Origin: Candidatus Saccharimonadota bacterium
GTDB taxonomy: Bacteria > Patescibacteriota > Saccharimonadia > Saccharimonadales > Saccharimonadaceae
Length of the DNA stretch: 64,000 nt
Direction: 5' to 3'
Assembly: GCA_009785325.1 (NCBI GenBank)
Contig: WQWN01000006.1
Span: forward strand, 1-64,000
The notes beneath the pieces are model-generated. The model did no database searches and had not been told where the DNA came from. It was given only the letters and a program-made list of their open reading frames with translations. This document shows, piece by piece, positions 1 to 7,015 of the stretch. A program made the position numbers and the translations under genes. The first letter of the stretch is position 1; each line of letters opens with the position of its first letter.

Positions 1-119
1 CAGTCATCGGTCTCATCGTCTCTCTCTCTGCTTTCGCTATAACTCAATTCGTCTTCGATCGTATCACCGACTCCAGCGCCTCCGCTCCTGCAGATGATGA
101 CGATGATGATACGGATTGA
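1..119 (+). CDS. T4SS pilin-like protein, C-terminal fragment
   Basis: Only the last 38 codons are in the window, read from base 3 to the TGA at 117-119. The visible part is a hydrophobic helix (VIGLIVSLSAFAITQFVFD) matching the last helix of the three complete paralogs downstream (IGLVVAILAFAIVNFVVD). It then has a hydrophilic tail ending in a run of six Asp plus Thr-Asp, which the others lack. By family resemblance it is a small two-helix membrane subunit of a type IV secretion or pilus system (VirB2/TrbC-like). The start and signal peptide lie outside the window, so the N-terminal half is unknown. Confidence 0.75.
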   Translation, partial: VIGLIVSLSAFAITQFVFDRITDSSASAPADDDDDDTD

Positions 120-133
120 TAAACCCCACTCCT

Positions 134-161
134 TGCTAAACTCACAAATTAATATATAATT
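134..161 (+). promoter_or_regulatory. Promoter for the pilin at 205
   Basis: TTGCTA (134-139), a 16-nt spacer and TATAAT (156-161) lie about 40 nt before the ATG at 205. An AAAGG ribosome site follows in the leader. Confidence 0.55.
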
Positions 162-204
162 CGAACCAAAAGAAGTATAAACTACACCAGAAAGGCAAAC
201 TCAA

Positions 205-591
205 ATGAAAAAGTCACTCATTACAAAATCACTCATCGCACTAGCACTCGTCTTCTCTCTGGCTACCCTTATCCCTGTTTCAGTATATGCTATTAGCGAC
301 GCTACTATTATGGGAACTAGTATTCAAGAAGGTATCCTTACCGCTGAACCTGATCACGATGTGGGAACTCTTGAGAGTGTTGTTCGCAACATCATCAATA
401 CTCTTCTATTTGTTATAGGGATTGTTTCGGTGATTATGATCATCGTCGGTGGTATTAGGTACTCTACATCTAATGGCGACTCAGGTAAAATCGCCGCCGC
501 CAAAAACACCATCATGTATTCAGTCATCGGTTTAGTTGTAGCAATACTTGCCTTCGCCATTGTCAACTTCGTCGTTGACAGCTTGATATAG
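205..591 (+). CDS. T4SS pilin-like membrane protein (VirB2/TrbC type)
   Basis: A 128-residue protein with an N-terminal signal peptide (MKKSLITKSLIALALVFSL, cleavage likely after VYA). A short exposed segment is followed by two hydrophobic helices, about residues 62-82 and 104-127. A conserved cytoplasmic loop joins them (GGIRYSTSNGDSGKIAAAKN). This two-helix plan with a GD-S-K loop matches the small T4SS pilin family common in Saccharibacteria, where the subunits are thought to polymerise in the membrane. It is the second of three tandem paralogs, and the 666 gene and 5240 gene share the loop and helices. AAAGG lies 10 nt before the ATG. Family assignment is firm. Its role in a pilus versus DNA or protein transfer is inferred. 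Confidence 0.8.
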   Translation: MKKSLITKSLIALALVFSLATLIPVSVYAISDATIMGTSIQEGILTAEPDHDVGTLESVVRNIINTLLFVIGIVSVIMIIVGGIRYSTSNGDSGKIAAAKNTIMYSVIGLVVAILAFAIVNFVVDSLI

Positions 592-665
592 AAATCTTCG
601 TTTGTAAACTACGATCATATGATATAATCAAACTAAATCTAGTAAAAGAAAGGTAAAATATAGAA

Positions 666-1187
666 ATGAAAAAACTAAAAACTATCTTCAGCATCGTAGC
701 CTTTGTCGCAGTCCTCGCTATTGGCGGAGGTATTGGTGACACCGTAGCTGCCACTCCTACACCGTGTGCATCTCGTCCTCAAAGTGATTGTACAAATAAC
801 CCACACCCTGAAGGATTTAGGTGTAGGTGGGGTGTGCCAGCTAACTCGCCCACAGGTACTTCAGCAACCTGTCACGCAGTAGCAAGAGGTGGTGGTGACC
901 TCAACCTTATAGGTGGCGTAGAAGCTGGAGAGGGAGATAACGTACCTTCTGACTTGTTCGGTGGAGCTGGTGCAGTAACTATTATTGTTAACGTACTACT
1001 CTTTATCGTAGGTATAATCTCAGTTATCATGCTTATTATCGGTGGTATTAAGTACTCTACATCTGCTGGTGACAGTGGTAAGGTTACAACTGCAAAGAAT
1101 ACTATCATGTACGCCATCGTCGGTCTTGTAGTTGCTATTCTCGCTTTTGCGATTGTCAATTTTGTCGTCGACAATATCGCAGACTAA
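666..1187 (+). CDS. T4SS pilin-like protein with Cys-containing N-terminal ectodomain
   Basis: A 173-residue paralog of the 205 gene. After the signal peptide (to about residue 28, ending GDTVAA) it carries an extra segment of about 50 residues with four Cys (in TPCASR, SDCTNN, FRCRW and ATCHAV). A Gly-rich linker follows, then the conserved pilin core of two helices joined by KYSTSAGDSGKVTTAKN. The four Cys could form two disulfides in an exposed cap. This is unusual for VirB2-type pilins and suggests a tip or host-contact variant. AAAGG precedes the ATG, and TATAAT lies about 40 nt upstream, so it may have its own promoter. A strong terminator follows the stop. Confidence 0.78.
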   Translation: MKKLKTIFSIVAFVAVLAIGGGIGDTVAATPTPCASRPQSDCTNNPHPEGFRCRWGVPANSPTGTSATCHAVARGGGDLNLIGGVEAGEGDNVPSDLFGGAGAVTIIVNVLLFIVGIISVIMLIIGGIKYSTSAGDSGKVTTAKNTIMYAIVGLVVAILAFAIVNFVVDNIAD

Positions 1188-1208
1188 TATACTTGCGTAG
1201 CTTCTCTA

Positions 1209-1232
1209 GCAGACCCTCCGGGGTCTGCTTTC
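1209..1232 (+). terminator. Intrinsic terminator after the pilin array
   Basis: A perfect 8-bp stem (GCAGACCC / GGGTCTGC) with a TCCG loop is followed by TTTCTTTT. Confidence 0.9.
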
Positions 1233-1378
1233 TTTTATACTTACCTACCATCGCTCTTTTCTTTATTTTCTTAGCTTACTGCCTCGTACTCTGCTCGCTC
1301 CCCTCCTCGCACTACTGCACTCCTGCAACAAGAAAAACACCCCACGTGGAGCGTCTTCCTTCAGTTCTATCAAAACTT

Positions 1379-1843
1379 CTAGCTGATGTGTATCTTTGTC
1401 GACTTATCTTCTTGCTTGATCTTGTCAAAGGTAATTGTCAGTACACCTTCTTTCAGCGCAGCTTCCGTTCCTTCTTCTTTCACCTGCACCGGTAGAGCGA
1501 TCGTTCGACTGAACTCACCCCAGTAACACTCTTGGATATGCCAGTTTGTCGCATTCACATCCTCACCACTATTCAAAATACCACTAATCGTCAAAATATT
1601 GTCCGCTATACTTACGTCGAGGTCCGACTTACTAACACCAGCAGTCCTCGCCTTCACTACAAGCTTATCCACCGTTTCATATACATCCACCGCCAACTGG
1701 CCTGGGAAATCACTCTCCGCTTCTGACCATTCGCTTTCCTGTACTTCTGTTGTTGGTGTATCACCGAGAAGCTGCTCGTCACCCAAAAAGGCCGCAGCCA
1801 ACTCGTCATCCATCAACAAATCATTTCCTTGTTTACGAGCCAT
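1379..1843 (-). CDS. Small heat shock protein, Hsp20/alpha-crystallin family
   Basis: A 154-residue ATP-independent holdase chaperone. A short polar N-terminus (MARKQGNDLLMDDELAAAF) is followed by an alpha-crystallin domain, about residues 45-145. It has the typical strands VDVYETVDKLVVKA, ILTISG and GEFSRTIALP, and ends with the signature A-x-x-x-x-G-V-L-T-I (AALKEGVLTITF). The ATG at 1843 is chosen because GGAGGAA sits just upstream. The longer reading from 1855 would place that ribosome site inside the gene. Length is normal for the family. No CIRCE operator is seen before it, unlike groES. It faces the pilin array and ends near its terminator. Confidence 0.92.
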   Translation of the reverse strand: MARKQGNDLLMDDELAAAFLGDEQLLGDTPTTEVQESEWSEAESDFPGQLAVDVYETVDKLVVKARTAGVSKSDLDVSIADNILTISGILNSGEDVNATNWHIQECYWGEFSRTIALPVQVKEEGTEAALKEGVLTITFDKIKQEDKSTKIHIS

Positions 1844-2022
1844 TTCTTCCTCCACTTAGGCTTATAATTTATACTATCATTACAGCACTGAGATATTCAG
1901 AGGCTGGCATGACCATTCCTCTCCTCGCAACACCTCTAATGTAAACGATACATGCTATTACTATACACTATAAATCGATATATAATCAATAAAAACGCTA
2001 GCCCCAGGATGTAATAATTACA

Positions 2023-2748
2023 ATGCTCAATCAAATTCTCAATCTCATTTGTCCTCACCACTGTTCGAACTGCGGTAAAATCGGACATATCTTGTGTGTA
2101 GATTGTAAAAACTACATCACCAAACACCACATCAACCACTGTCTAAAATGTGGCGTAGTAGTAAAAAGCTCATGCAAAACCTGTCGCTTGTCTTATCAAA
2201 AATCTTGGACTCTATCTTACCGCAACCACGTCATTCGTCGCCTCATCGACCTCTATAAATTTCACTCTGTTCGCGCTGCTGCTCTCCCTATCGCCGAAAT
2301 GCTCGCCACTATAACACCTAAATTCACAGCAAATACCATCATCGTCCCTATTCCGACTTCACACCCTCACATCCGTCAGCGCGGCTTTGACCACACCGCG
2401 CTTCTCGCTCGCCACCTCGCCAGACTCAAAGAATGTCAAACATCCCCAGTCCTCACTCGTCGCACCAACACTCGCCAATTCGGCTCATCTCGCGCTAAGC
2501 GCCTCGCCCAGGCCAAACAAGCCTTCTCTTGCGACCAAAAACTCAATTCCAAAACTCACTACGTCATCCTCGACGACATTTATACCTCAGGCGCCTCTAT
2601 CCACGCCGCCGCTGACCTCCTTCGCGCAAACAGCGCCCGTAAAATATCTGTCGTCATCCTCGCCCGCCAGCCCGACTCCGATTCCGACTCCAACTCCGAC
2701 TCCAACTCTAAAGAACCTCCCAGACAGACTAAATTCATCCTCAAATAA
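2023..2748 (+). CDS. ComF-family phosphoribosyltransferase-like protein
   Basis: A 241-residue protein with an N-terminal zinc-binding region holding Cys pairs (CPHHCSNCGK, CVDC, CLKCG, CKTC). A PRTase domain follows with the PRPP-loop signature VILDDIYTSGASI near residues 183-195, plus the family motif PIPTSHPHIRQRGFDHTALL. ComF proteins act in DNA uptake at the inner face of the membrane, and the nucleotide-linked chemistry is unresolved. The C-terminus adds an odd Asp/Ser/Asn repeat (DSDSDSNSDSNSK) encoded by a six-base repeat of GACTCC/AACTCC at about 2674-2709, which is prone to length change. TATAAT lies about 40 nt upstream of the ATG. Competence is common in this group, so a DNA-uptake role is plausible. 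Confidence 0.88.
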   Translation: MLNQILNLICPHHCSNCGKIGHILCVDCKNYITKHHINHCLKCGVVVKSSCKTCRLSYQKSWTLSYRNHVIRRLIDLYKFHSVRAAALPIAEMLATITPKFTANTIIVPIPTSHPHIRQRGFDHTALLARHLARLKECQTSPVLTRRTNTRQFGSSRAKRLAQAKQAFSCDQKLNSKTHYVILDDIYTSGASIHAAADLLRANSARKISVVILARQPDSDSDSNSDSNSKEPPRQTKFILK

Positions 2749-2749
2749 A

Positions 2750-2775
2750 AACAGCCAACCTTTCGGTCAGCTGTT
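2750..2775 (-). terminator. Terminator for the minus-strand gene at 2880
   Basis: Read on the minus strand, AACAGCTGACC-GAAA-GGTTGGCTGTT forms an 11-bp stem (two G-U pairs) with a GAAA tetraloop and a TTTATTT tail. It touches the stop codon of the ComF-like gene. Confidence 0.8.
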
Positions 2776-2879
2776 AGTTAGAATCGTCAAGCGATCCAAG
2801 AAGAGTTAGTAGTGTTGAAGTTTACGACGTAGCATTCAGCTGCGATCGCTGCTGCCGAATTCATTTCTGCGTCATCCGG

Positions 2880-3275
2880 TCACAGGCCTCGGTTCATAAC
2901 CCGGTTTATCACATAACTACCAGAAATGAACCACTCTTTCATGATCGGCACTTCATCCAACAGATTCTCTAGACCCAACTGGTCTTCCACCATTTTCGTA
3001 TGCAACAAATCCAACATATACTGCACGATCGGCCCGTAAAAACCGCCGCGCACCATTTCGTCGAGGTTGAAGTACGAATACTCTCCCCTGCCAAGCTTTA
3101 GCCCTATTTCATGTGCCAAATTCTCAGTACGCACTTTCAGTGTGATCTCGTGCGGATCCGTCATTCCGTGTGTCCTATTAAACAAACATTCGACACACCT
3201 CTGCACCTGCTCAAATTTCGGATCAGCACGAATCTCTCTAATCCGCGCATAGTAAAGCTCTTTTGCAGCAATCAT
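2880..3275 (-). CDS. Hypothetical protein, 131 residues
   Basis: No family is recognised. It is a soluble, mainly helical protein with no signal peptide or membrane span. It has two nearby Cys (QRCVECLFNRTHG) and a conserved-looking centre (EYSYFNLDEMVRGGFYGPI). A ribosome site AAAGGAAG lies about 9 nt before the ATG, a promoter is visible at 3338-3367 and a strong terminator follows, so it is a single-gene transcription unit. It belongs to a set of SD-led, separately transcribed unknown genes in this window (also at 3499, 47778, 51096 and 56429). Confidence 0.65.
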   Translation of the reverse strand: MIAAKELYYARIREIRADPKFEQVQRCVECLFNRTHGMTDPHEITLKVRTENLAHEIGLKLGRGEYSYFNLDEMVRGGFYGPIVQYMLDLLHTKMVEDQLGLENLLDEVPIMKEWFISGSYVINRVMNRGL

Positions 3276-3337
3276 CGCCCCATCTTCCTTTCAAAATACT
3301 TCGAAAACCAAGCCCTAGCCCAGTTTCAATCTACAAC

Positions 3338-3367
3338 ATTATACCATATTATCGTGACGAGGTCTAA
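3338..3367 (-). promoter_or_regulatory. Promoter for the gene at 2880-3275
   Basis: On the minus strand TTAGAC (3367-3362), an 18-nt spacer and TATAAT (3343-3338). The leader is about 55 nt. Confidence 0.55.
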
Positions 3368-3498
3368 CTATATCGCAAACACTTCACCAAAAACAAAAAA
3401 GCCTTGTATTATGGATGGCGAAAAGCCCCCAACGCACTGTATCTCTACAGATTGTCGAGAGCTTATTTTACCTACTCTTTTTCCCTGAAGCCTGATGA

Positions 3499-4536
3499 CT
3501 ATTCCTCTACCACGTAACCGTACTCAAGGTACGAGTAACCGTCATGAGCTTTAACGCCGGCCAAAATATGTACCAGCTTCAGCGTCGGCTCATTGATCAA
3601 GACGCTCAGATACTTCTGATACCACAGCGCTGTTTTTTCCTCGCATTGTTCGTCAGCCTGAGACCTTGCCAGCTTATCTTGTTCGGCATAATCCATACCG
3701 CGTTCTTTCACAAGATCGGGGAGTCGTGCGCCGAAAATGTAACACCCTTGCTTATCAAAGATTGCTTCCATCCATCCGTCTTTAGGATCTCCAAAACCTT
3801 CGGCAAGAAACACAGTGCGCTGCCCGCTACTGAAGTTGCTGTCGTTGTAATGGGGGTTTATAAGCTCGTGATGAATTGGTACATTCGCCCTCCGTTCTAC
3901 TGGAATAGGCTCGTCCCTGCGGTAACAATGGGGTTGCGGCACTTCCGGTGGTTCCTCGTTCTCGAATTCATAGCCGATTGCCTTCAGTACGACCATAACA
4001 CAGTCCGTATCGTTGCCATGCCGTTCAAACGCTTCAATTACGCTACCAATAGTTTCCAAGCCTTTGAGTCCAGCGATTGTTTCCGATGGGATATCAAGGG
4101 TTTTCACGTCCCTCCAAAGTAACGGAGCATTTTGCAAATACTGATAGGTCTCAAAATACTTCTCAGGGATACTGATGGAATCATCGTCGCCTGATTCTGA
4201 GGATATTTTTATAAGCCCATAAAACCAGCCGTCGATTTCACCCTTAACGTTTGCGTATATTGATGTTGTGCTATCCCCATCTGCTTTGTTGAGGTCACTC
4301 TTCTCGCACGTGATCTGACCAGAAACAGCGCCGTTAATAACTCCCGCGAAGAATCCGTCCAAAAATCCGTTAAACTTCTCGTGAGCTATACGTCCGACAT
4401 ATCCGAACGTCATGACATTTTCGTCGCAGAACATCATGTTACTCATGACTTCTCCGTCCGGCTGTTTTTTGCCAAGTTCGGCTTCCGTTTTGAATATCTC
4501 TGCCAATGATTCGGGCATCTCTTCCTTTGTAAACAT
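3499..4536 (-). CDS. Hypothetical protein, 345 residues
   Basis: No family is recognised. The start at 4536 is chosen because GGGAGGT lies 8 nt upstream; the open frame runs further but without a ribosome site. The N-terminus is helical (MFTKEEMPESLAEIFKTEAE). A Gly-rich hydrophobic stretch follows (FLDGFFAGVINGAVSGQI), which could be a hairpin or a beta-rich core rather than a membrane span. The middle and C-terminus are soluble with several Trp and Cys. No signal peptide is seen. Upstream lies an unusually long leader with two hairpins and an SD, suggesting regulated expression. Confidence 0.65.
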   Translation of the reverse strand: MFTKEEMPESLAEIFKTEAELGKKQPDGEVMSNMMFCDENVMTFGYVGRIAHEKFNGFLDGFFAGVINGAVSGQITCEKSDLNKADGDSTTSIYANVKGEIDGWFYGLIKISSESGDDDSISIPEKYFETYQYLQNAPLLWRDVKTLDIPSETIAGLKGLETIGSVIEAFERHGNDTDCVMVVLKAIGYEFENEEPPEVPQPHCYRRDEPIPVERRANVPIHHELINPHYNDSNFSSGQRTVFLAEGFGDPKDGWMEAIFDKQGCYIFGARLPDLVKERGMDYAEQDKLARSQADEQCEEKTALWYQKYLSVLINEPTLKLVHILAGVKAHDGYSYLEYGYVVEE

Positions 4537-4583
4537 AGCAGTTACCTCCCAAGATTTTTTAGATTTTCCTAGGCGGCACTCGC

Positions 4584-4626
4584 CGTAGGATAACAACCCA
4601 CAATGTTTGTAAGTTCTTATCCTACG
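4584..4626. repeat. Inverted repeat in the leader of the 3499-4536 gene
   Basis: CGTAGGATAA (4584-4593) and TTATCCTACG (4617-4626) are perfect 10-bp inverted arms around a 23-nt spacer, 50-90 nt before the ATG. They could be an operator or an RNA hairpin in the 5' leader. Confidence 0.6.
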
Positions 4627-4684
4627 ACGATTGAAAATAGTAAATTTAAGTAGGTTATAAAAGTTCAAGGGCAGTAACTTTTAC

Positions 4685-4709
4685 GGAGTTTTTGTAAAAC
4701 AAAAACTCC
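4685..4709. repeat. Perfect hairpin, 11-bp stem, in the 4.5-5.0 kb gap
   Basis: GGAGTTTTTGT-AAA-ACAAAAACTCC. It lies between the predicted promoter at 4762-4790 and the gene at 4536, so it would be in the mRNA leader. The rest of the 4537-5040 gap shows no convincing gene; a 67-codon TTG-started frame at 4818-5021 has no ribosome site. Confidence 0.65.
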
Positions 4710-4761
4710 TATATAGGAGAAAATAATTCCAATAACTCCCATACACACCCTCATGAACATA

Positions 4762-4790
4762 ACTATGACATACTATAAGCGAAAAGTCAA
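4762..4790 (-). promoter_or_regulatory. Candidate promoter for the 3499-4536 gene
   Basis: On the minus strand TTGACT (4790-4785), 17 nt, CATAGT (4767-4762). The -10 is weak but the spacing is ideal. It implies a leader of about 220 nt. Confidence 0.45.
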
Positions 4791-5040
4791 TATATTTCGG
4801 TGTTTTTCTGGATAATTTCAACTTCCACCCCTGTAACATTTAACCAATCCCAGTATCACCGGAGCTTCTGCAAGAAGCAAGACAGCGTACAGGTTATCAC
4901 TAACCAAAACCGCTATTTTCCCGCCGCTCAACGGCGCAAAATGCCCAAATAGCTCGAACCCGCTCACACTGACACTGGAGGCAGAGTTATAGTAAACTTT
5001 TCCGAATAAAAATAATCTCAAAAGAGGTCTTAGTTCACTC

Positions 5041-5133
5041 TGGCGGAGGAGGGGAGATTCGAACTCCCGCGCCAGGTCTCCCCAGCCTAACGATTTAGCA
5101 AACCGTCCCCTTCAGCCACTTGGGTACTCCTCC
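5041..5133 (-). tRNA. tRNA-Ser (anticodon GCU)
   Basis: A 93-nt class II tRNA with acceptor GGAGGAG/CTCCTCC, discriminator G, encoded CCA, long variable arm and T-loop TTCGAAT. The anticodon loop TTGCTAA gives GCU, reading AGC/AGU. Confidence 0.96.
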
Positions 5134-5239
5134 AAACTGTTAATAACCTCCGCCCACTTCCGTCAATCATTGTATCACATAATATAGACGCGCAGGAGGA
5201 AATTTGTTATAGTACAAACAAACATAATCGAGACAAAAC

Positions 5240-5602
5240 ATGATCGCATTAATCCAACAAATATATATCAACATCGTCATCTGGGCGGGCTACGTCACAG
5301 GTGGTGCAGCAGGTGGTGCAGCTGCCGCGCGCGGCGAAGGCCAGCCAGCCGACCTTTTCGGTGACACCGGTATTCTTACCGAAATTACCAACGTAATCCT
5401 TTTTATTGTCGGTATCCTTTCCGTTATCATGCTTATTTATGGCGGTCTTCGCTATGTCATCTCGGGCGGCGACAGTAAAAAAGTCACAGACGCCAAAAAC
5501 ACCATCATGTACGCCATCATCGGTCTAATTATCGCCATCCTTTCCTTCGCCATCGTCAACTTCGTTATTAACGCTTTCGCTGTAGGCGGCGGCACTACCT
5601 AA
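5240..5602 (+). CDS. T4SS pilin-like membrane protein, fourth paralog
   Basis: A 120-residue protein with an N-terminal hydrophobic segment (MIALIQQIYINIVIWAGYV), then a Gly/Ala-rich stretch (GGAAGGAAAARGEG). The conserved pilin core follows: helix NVILFIVGILSVIMLIYGG, loop RYVISGGDSKKVTDAKN and helix IMYAIIGLIIAILSFAIVNF. The core is nearly the same as in the 205 and 666 genes, but this copy stands alone between two tRNA-Ser genes with strongly C-rich codons. It is a membrane subunit of the type IV secretion or pilus machinery by family. Whether the four pilins are alternative subunits of one fibre is unknown. TATAGT lies about 25 nt before the ATG and no clear SD is seen. Confidence 0.8.
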   Translation: MIALIQQIYINIVIWAGYVTGGAAGGAAAARGEGQPADLFGDTGILTEITNVILFIVGILSVIMLIYGGLRYVISGGDSKKVTDAKNTIMYAIIGLIIAILSFAIVNFVINAFAVGGGTT

Positions 5603-5641
5603 TTCCCTCCCCTGTAATTTTTTGATACAATTAGATCATCT

Positions 5642-5729
5642 GGAGAGATGACCGAGTGGTTTATGGTACTGGTCTTGAAAACCAGCGTGTGTAACAGCAC
5701 CGTGAGTTCGAATCTCACTCTCTCCGCCA
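5642..5729 (+). tRNA. tRNA-Ser (anticodon UGA)
   Basis: An 88-nt class II tRNA with acceptor GGAGAGA/TCTCTCC, discriminator G, encoded CCA and anticodon loop CTTGAAA (UGA). The last 18 nt are repeated at 5825-5842. Confidence 0.96.
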
Positions 5730-5842
5730 GGAGAAGCGCCCAGGCCTTTTGGTCTGGGTGTTTCTGTTTTCTGTAGAAATGAGATTCGAACTCGAGTTCG
5801 GGCTTTACGCGTTGCGAAGCAACCATCTCACTCTCTCCGCCA
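5712..5842. repeat. Direct repeat of the tRNA-Ser 3' end with palindromic filler
   Basis: The 18-nt 3' end of the tRNA (ATCTCACTCTCTCCGCCA, 5712-5729) recurs exactly at 5825-5842. Between the copies are a terminator hairpin, an inverted copy of the T-arm (GAGATTCGAACTC), the palindrome GAACTCGAGTTC and the hairpin GTTGCGAAGCAAC. It could be a tRNA-targeted insertion scar or a decayed tRNA duplication. Confidence 0.8.
5737..5770 (+). terminator. Terminator after tRNA-Ser(UGA)
   Basis: A 10-bp stem CGCCCAGGCC/GGTCTGGGTG (with G-U pairs), TTTT loop and the T-rich tail TTTCTGTTTT. Confidence 0.75.
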
Positions 5843-5870
5843 AATTCATCAAGACACTTCCGGAATATGT

Positions 5871-5876
5871 TACAAT
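5871..5876 (+). promoter_or_regulatory. -10 element, leaderless start for the 5883 gene
   Basis: TACAAT followed by 6 nt and then ATG, so transcription should begin at or next to the start codon. Confidence 0.6.
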
Positions 5877-5882
5877 TAGCTT

Positions 5883-6524
5883 ATGGATGAAAATCACAAC
5901 CAGTCACCAGACATGCAACCTTCTGACCAAGAACACCTAGAGCCAAACGAATCCACCGACTATACCTCAGAGAATATCGCCGACAAACCATTAGACGACA
6001 ATTCGGAACAGCCTGCAGGTACAGACGAACTTCCAGAAGATCAAGCAGAAGAGAGCGATCTGCCCAGCGAACCTTTTGTGACTTGGCAAGCCGAAGAATA
6101 CGCCACGGGCGAAAAATCTCCAATTTGGTATGTTGGCTTCTTTATCGTCGTGTTAGGCCTTATCGCCTTAGACCTTTTCTTCCTGCGCTCATTTTCTTTC
6201 ACTGTCGTCATAATCGTCTCTGTTGTTGCCCTCTTTCTTTATTTCCGCTCCGCTCGTACGATTACTTACTCACTCGACGCGACCGGCCTCCGTATCGACG
6301 ACCGCCTCTATCGCTACAATGGCTTCCGTTCCTTCGGTATTCTTGACGACGGCAAGCGCTTCTCTATTATTCTCGTTCCTAAAAAGCGTTTTGCTCACAC
6401 TATCTCTATGTTCTTCCCTGAGGATCTAGGCGAGCAAATCGTCGACATTTTTGGCCAGCGCATCCCGATGGAAGAGGTGAAATTCGACCTCATCGACCGC
6501 ATTATTAAAAAACTTCGCATCTAG
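5883..6524 (+). CDS. Two-span membrane protein with acidic N-terminus
   Basis: A 213-residue protein. Residues 1-65 are acidic and disordered (Asp/Glu/Ser/Pro-rich). A short motif around FVTWQAEEYATGEKSPIWYV leads into two membrane helices (about residues 80-98 and 102-120). A C-terminal soluble domain of about 90 residues follows (SLDATGLRIDDRLYRYNGFRS), with a beta-rich pattern like a PH-type fold in membrane proteins. The EY...K-S-x-W-Y motif before the first helix is, as far as I recall, a recurring feature of an uncharacterised CPR membrane family; no function is known. The start has a -10 box 6 nt away, so the mRNA is probably leaderless. Confidence 0.75.
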   Translation: MDENHNQSPDMQPSDQEHLEPNESTDYTSENIADKPLDDNSEQPAGTDELPEDQAEESDLPSEPFVTWQAEEYATGEKSPIWYVGFFIVVLGLIALDLFFLRSFSFTVVIIVSVVALFLYFRSARTITYSLDATGLRIDDRLYRYNGFRSFGILDDGKRFSIILVPKKRFAHTISMFFPEDLGEQIVDIFGQRIPMEEVKFDLIDRIIKKLRI

Positions 6525-6651
6525 ATTAATCCCTCTTGCCGAGTAGTTGTAGTTTGTGCTACAATTGTCTCCGTTATCTATACCAATAGACAACGCCCTT
6601 TTATTTTTTCGGTGGACTTTATACGTTAATATAGTGTACGAGGTCCACACT

Positions 6652-6700
6652 TGTGCTTTGTCTGGGCAGATCATTGCAGGTTCGACTCCTGCCGAGCGCA
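6652..6700 (+). other. tRNA-like fragment (acceptor plus T-arm)
   Basis: A perfect T-arm (GCAGG-TTCGACT-CCTGC, 6676-6692) is followed by GAGCGCA (6694-6700). That can pair with TGTGCTT at 6652-6658, including U-G pairs, to give an acceptor-like helix. Only 17 nt lie between, too few for D- and anticodon arms, and no full tRNA could be folded. It is either a truncated tRNA (the 3' end CGAGCGCA is typical of tRNA-Arg) or a minihelix RNA. The surrounding gap (6525-6826) has no other gene. GTGGAC...GTCCAC arms at about 6612-6647 make one more hairpin upstream. Confidence 0.45.
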
Positions 6701-6826
6701 TTCTTCTTAATAAAACATCATCAGTTAGTAGTCTCCAGTTTTTTTCGCACGCTTCAAAACCTCAGAACCTTAGAACTAATTCACCCTACCCCCTCCCCTG
6801 TTTTTGTGTTAAAATACCCTGAGTAT

Positions 6827-6903
6827 GCACCCGTAGCTCAGCTGGATAGAGCGTTGGCTTGCGGAGCCAGAGGTCATAGGTTCAAATCCTGTCGGGTGTA
6901 CCA
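6827..6903 (+). tRNA. tRNA-Arg (anticodon GCG)
   Basis: A 77-nt tRNA with acceptor GCACCCG/CGGGTGT, D-arm TAGCTCAGCTGGATAGAGC, anticodon stem TTGGC/GCCAG with loop TTGCGGA, variable AGGTC, T-loop TTCAAAT and encoded ACCA. The anticodon reads GCG, decoding CGC/CGU directly rather than the usual bacterial ACG that needs inosine. Confidence 0.93.
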
Positions 6904-6914
6904 ATTCAATAAAG

Positions 6915-6938
6915 AGTCCTGTTCACAGGTCTTTTTTG
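6915..6938 (+). terminator. Terminator after tRNA-Arg
   Basis: AGTCCTG-TTCA-CAGGTCT (one mismatch) followed by TTTTT. Confidence 0.7.
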
Positions 6939-6957
6939 TTGCCGCACCTCATCGACG

Positions 6958-6986
6958 TTGACATTATTCCACGCTTATGCTATAAT
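6958..6986 (+). promoter_or_regulatory. Consensus sigma-70 promoter for the 7016 gene
   Basis: TTGACA, exactly 17 nt, TATAAT: a perfect consensus match. The leader is about 23 nt without a clear SD. Confidence 0.9.
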
Positions 6987-7015
6987 CCCGGAGAGTACAC
7001 ATAAAAACAAAAACC

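Noticed and set aside
4818-5021. 67-codon open frame on the minus strand
   Set aside because: It starts with TTG, has no ribosome site or -10 at leaderless spacing, and shows no recognisable domain.
5712-5842. Prophage or integrated island at tRNA-Ser
   Set aside because: Only about 95 bp lie between the repeats and no integrase or phage gene is present; kept only as a possible scar.
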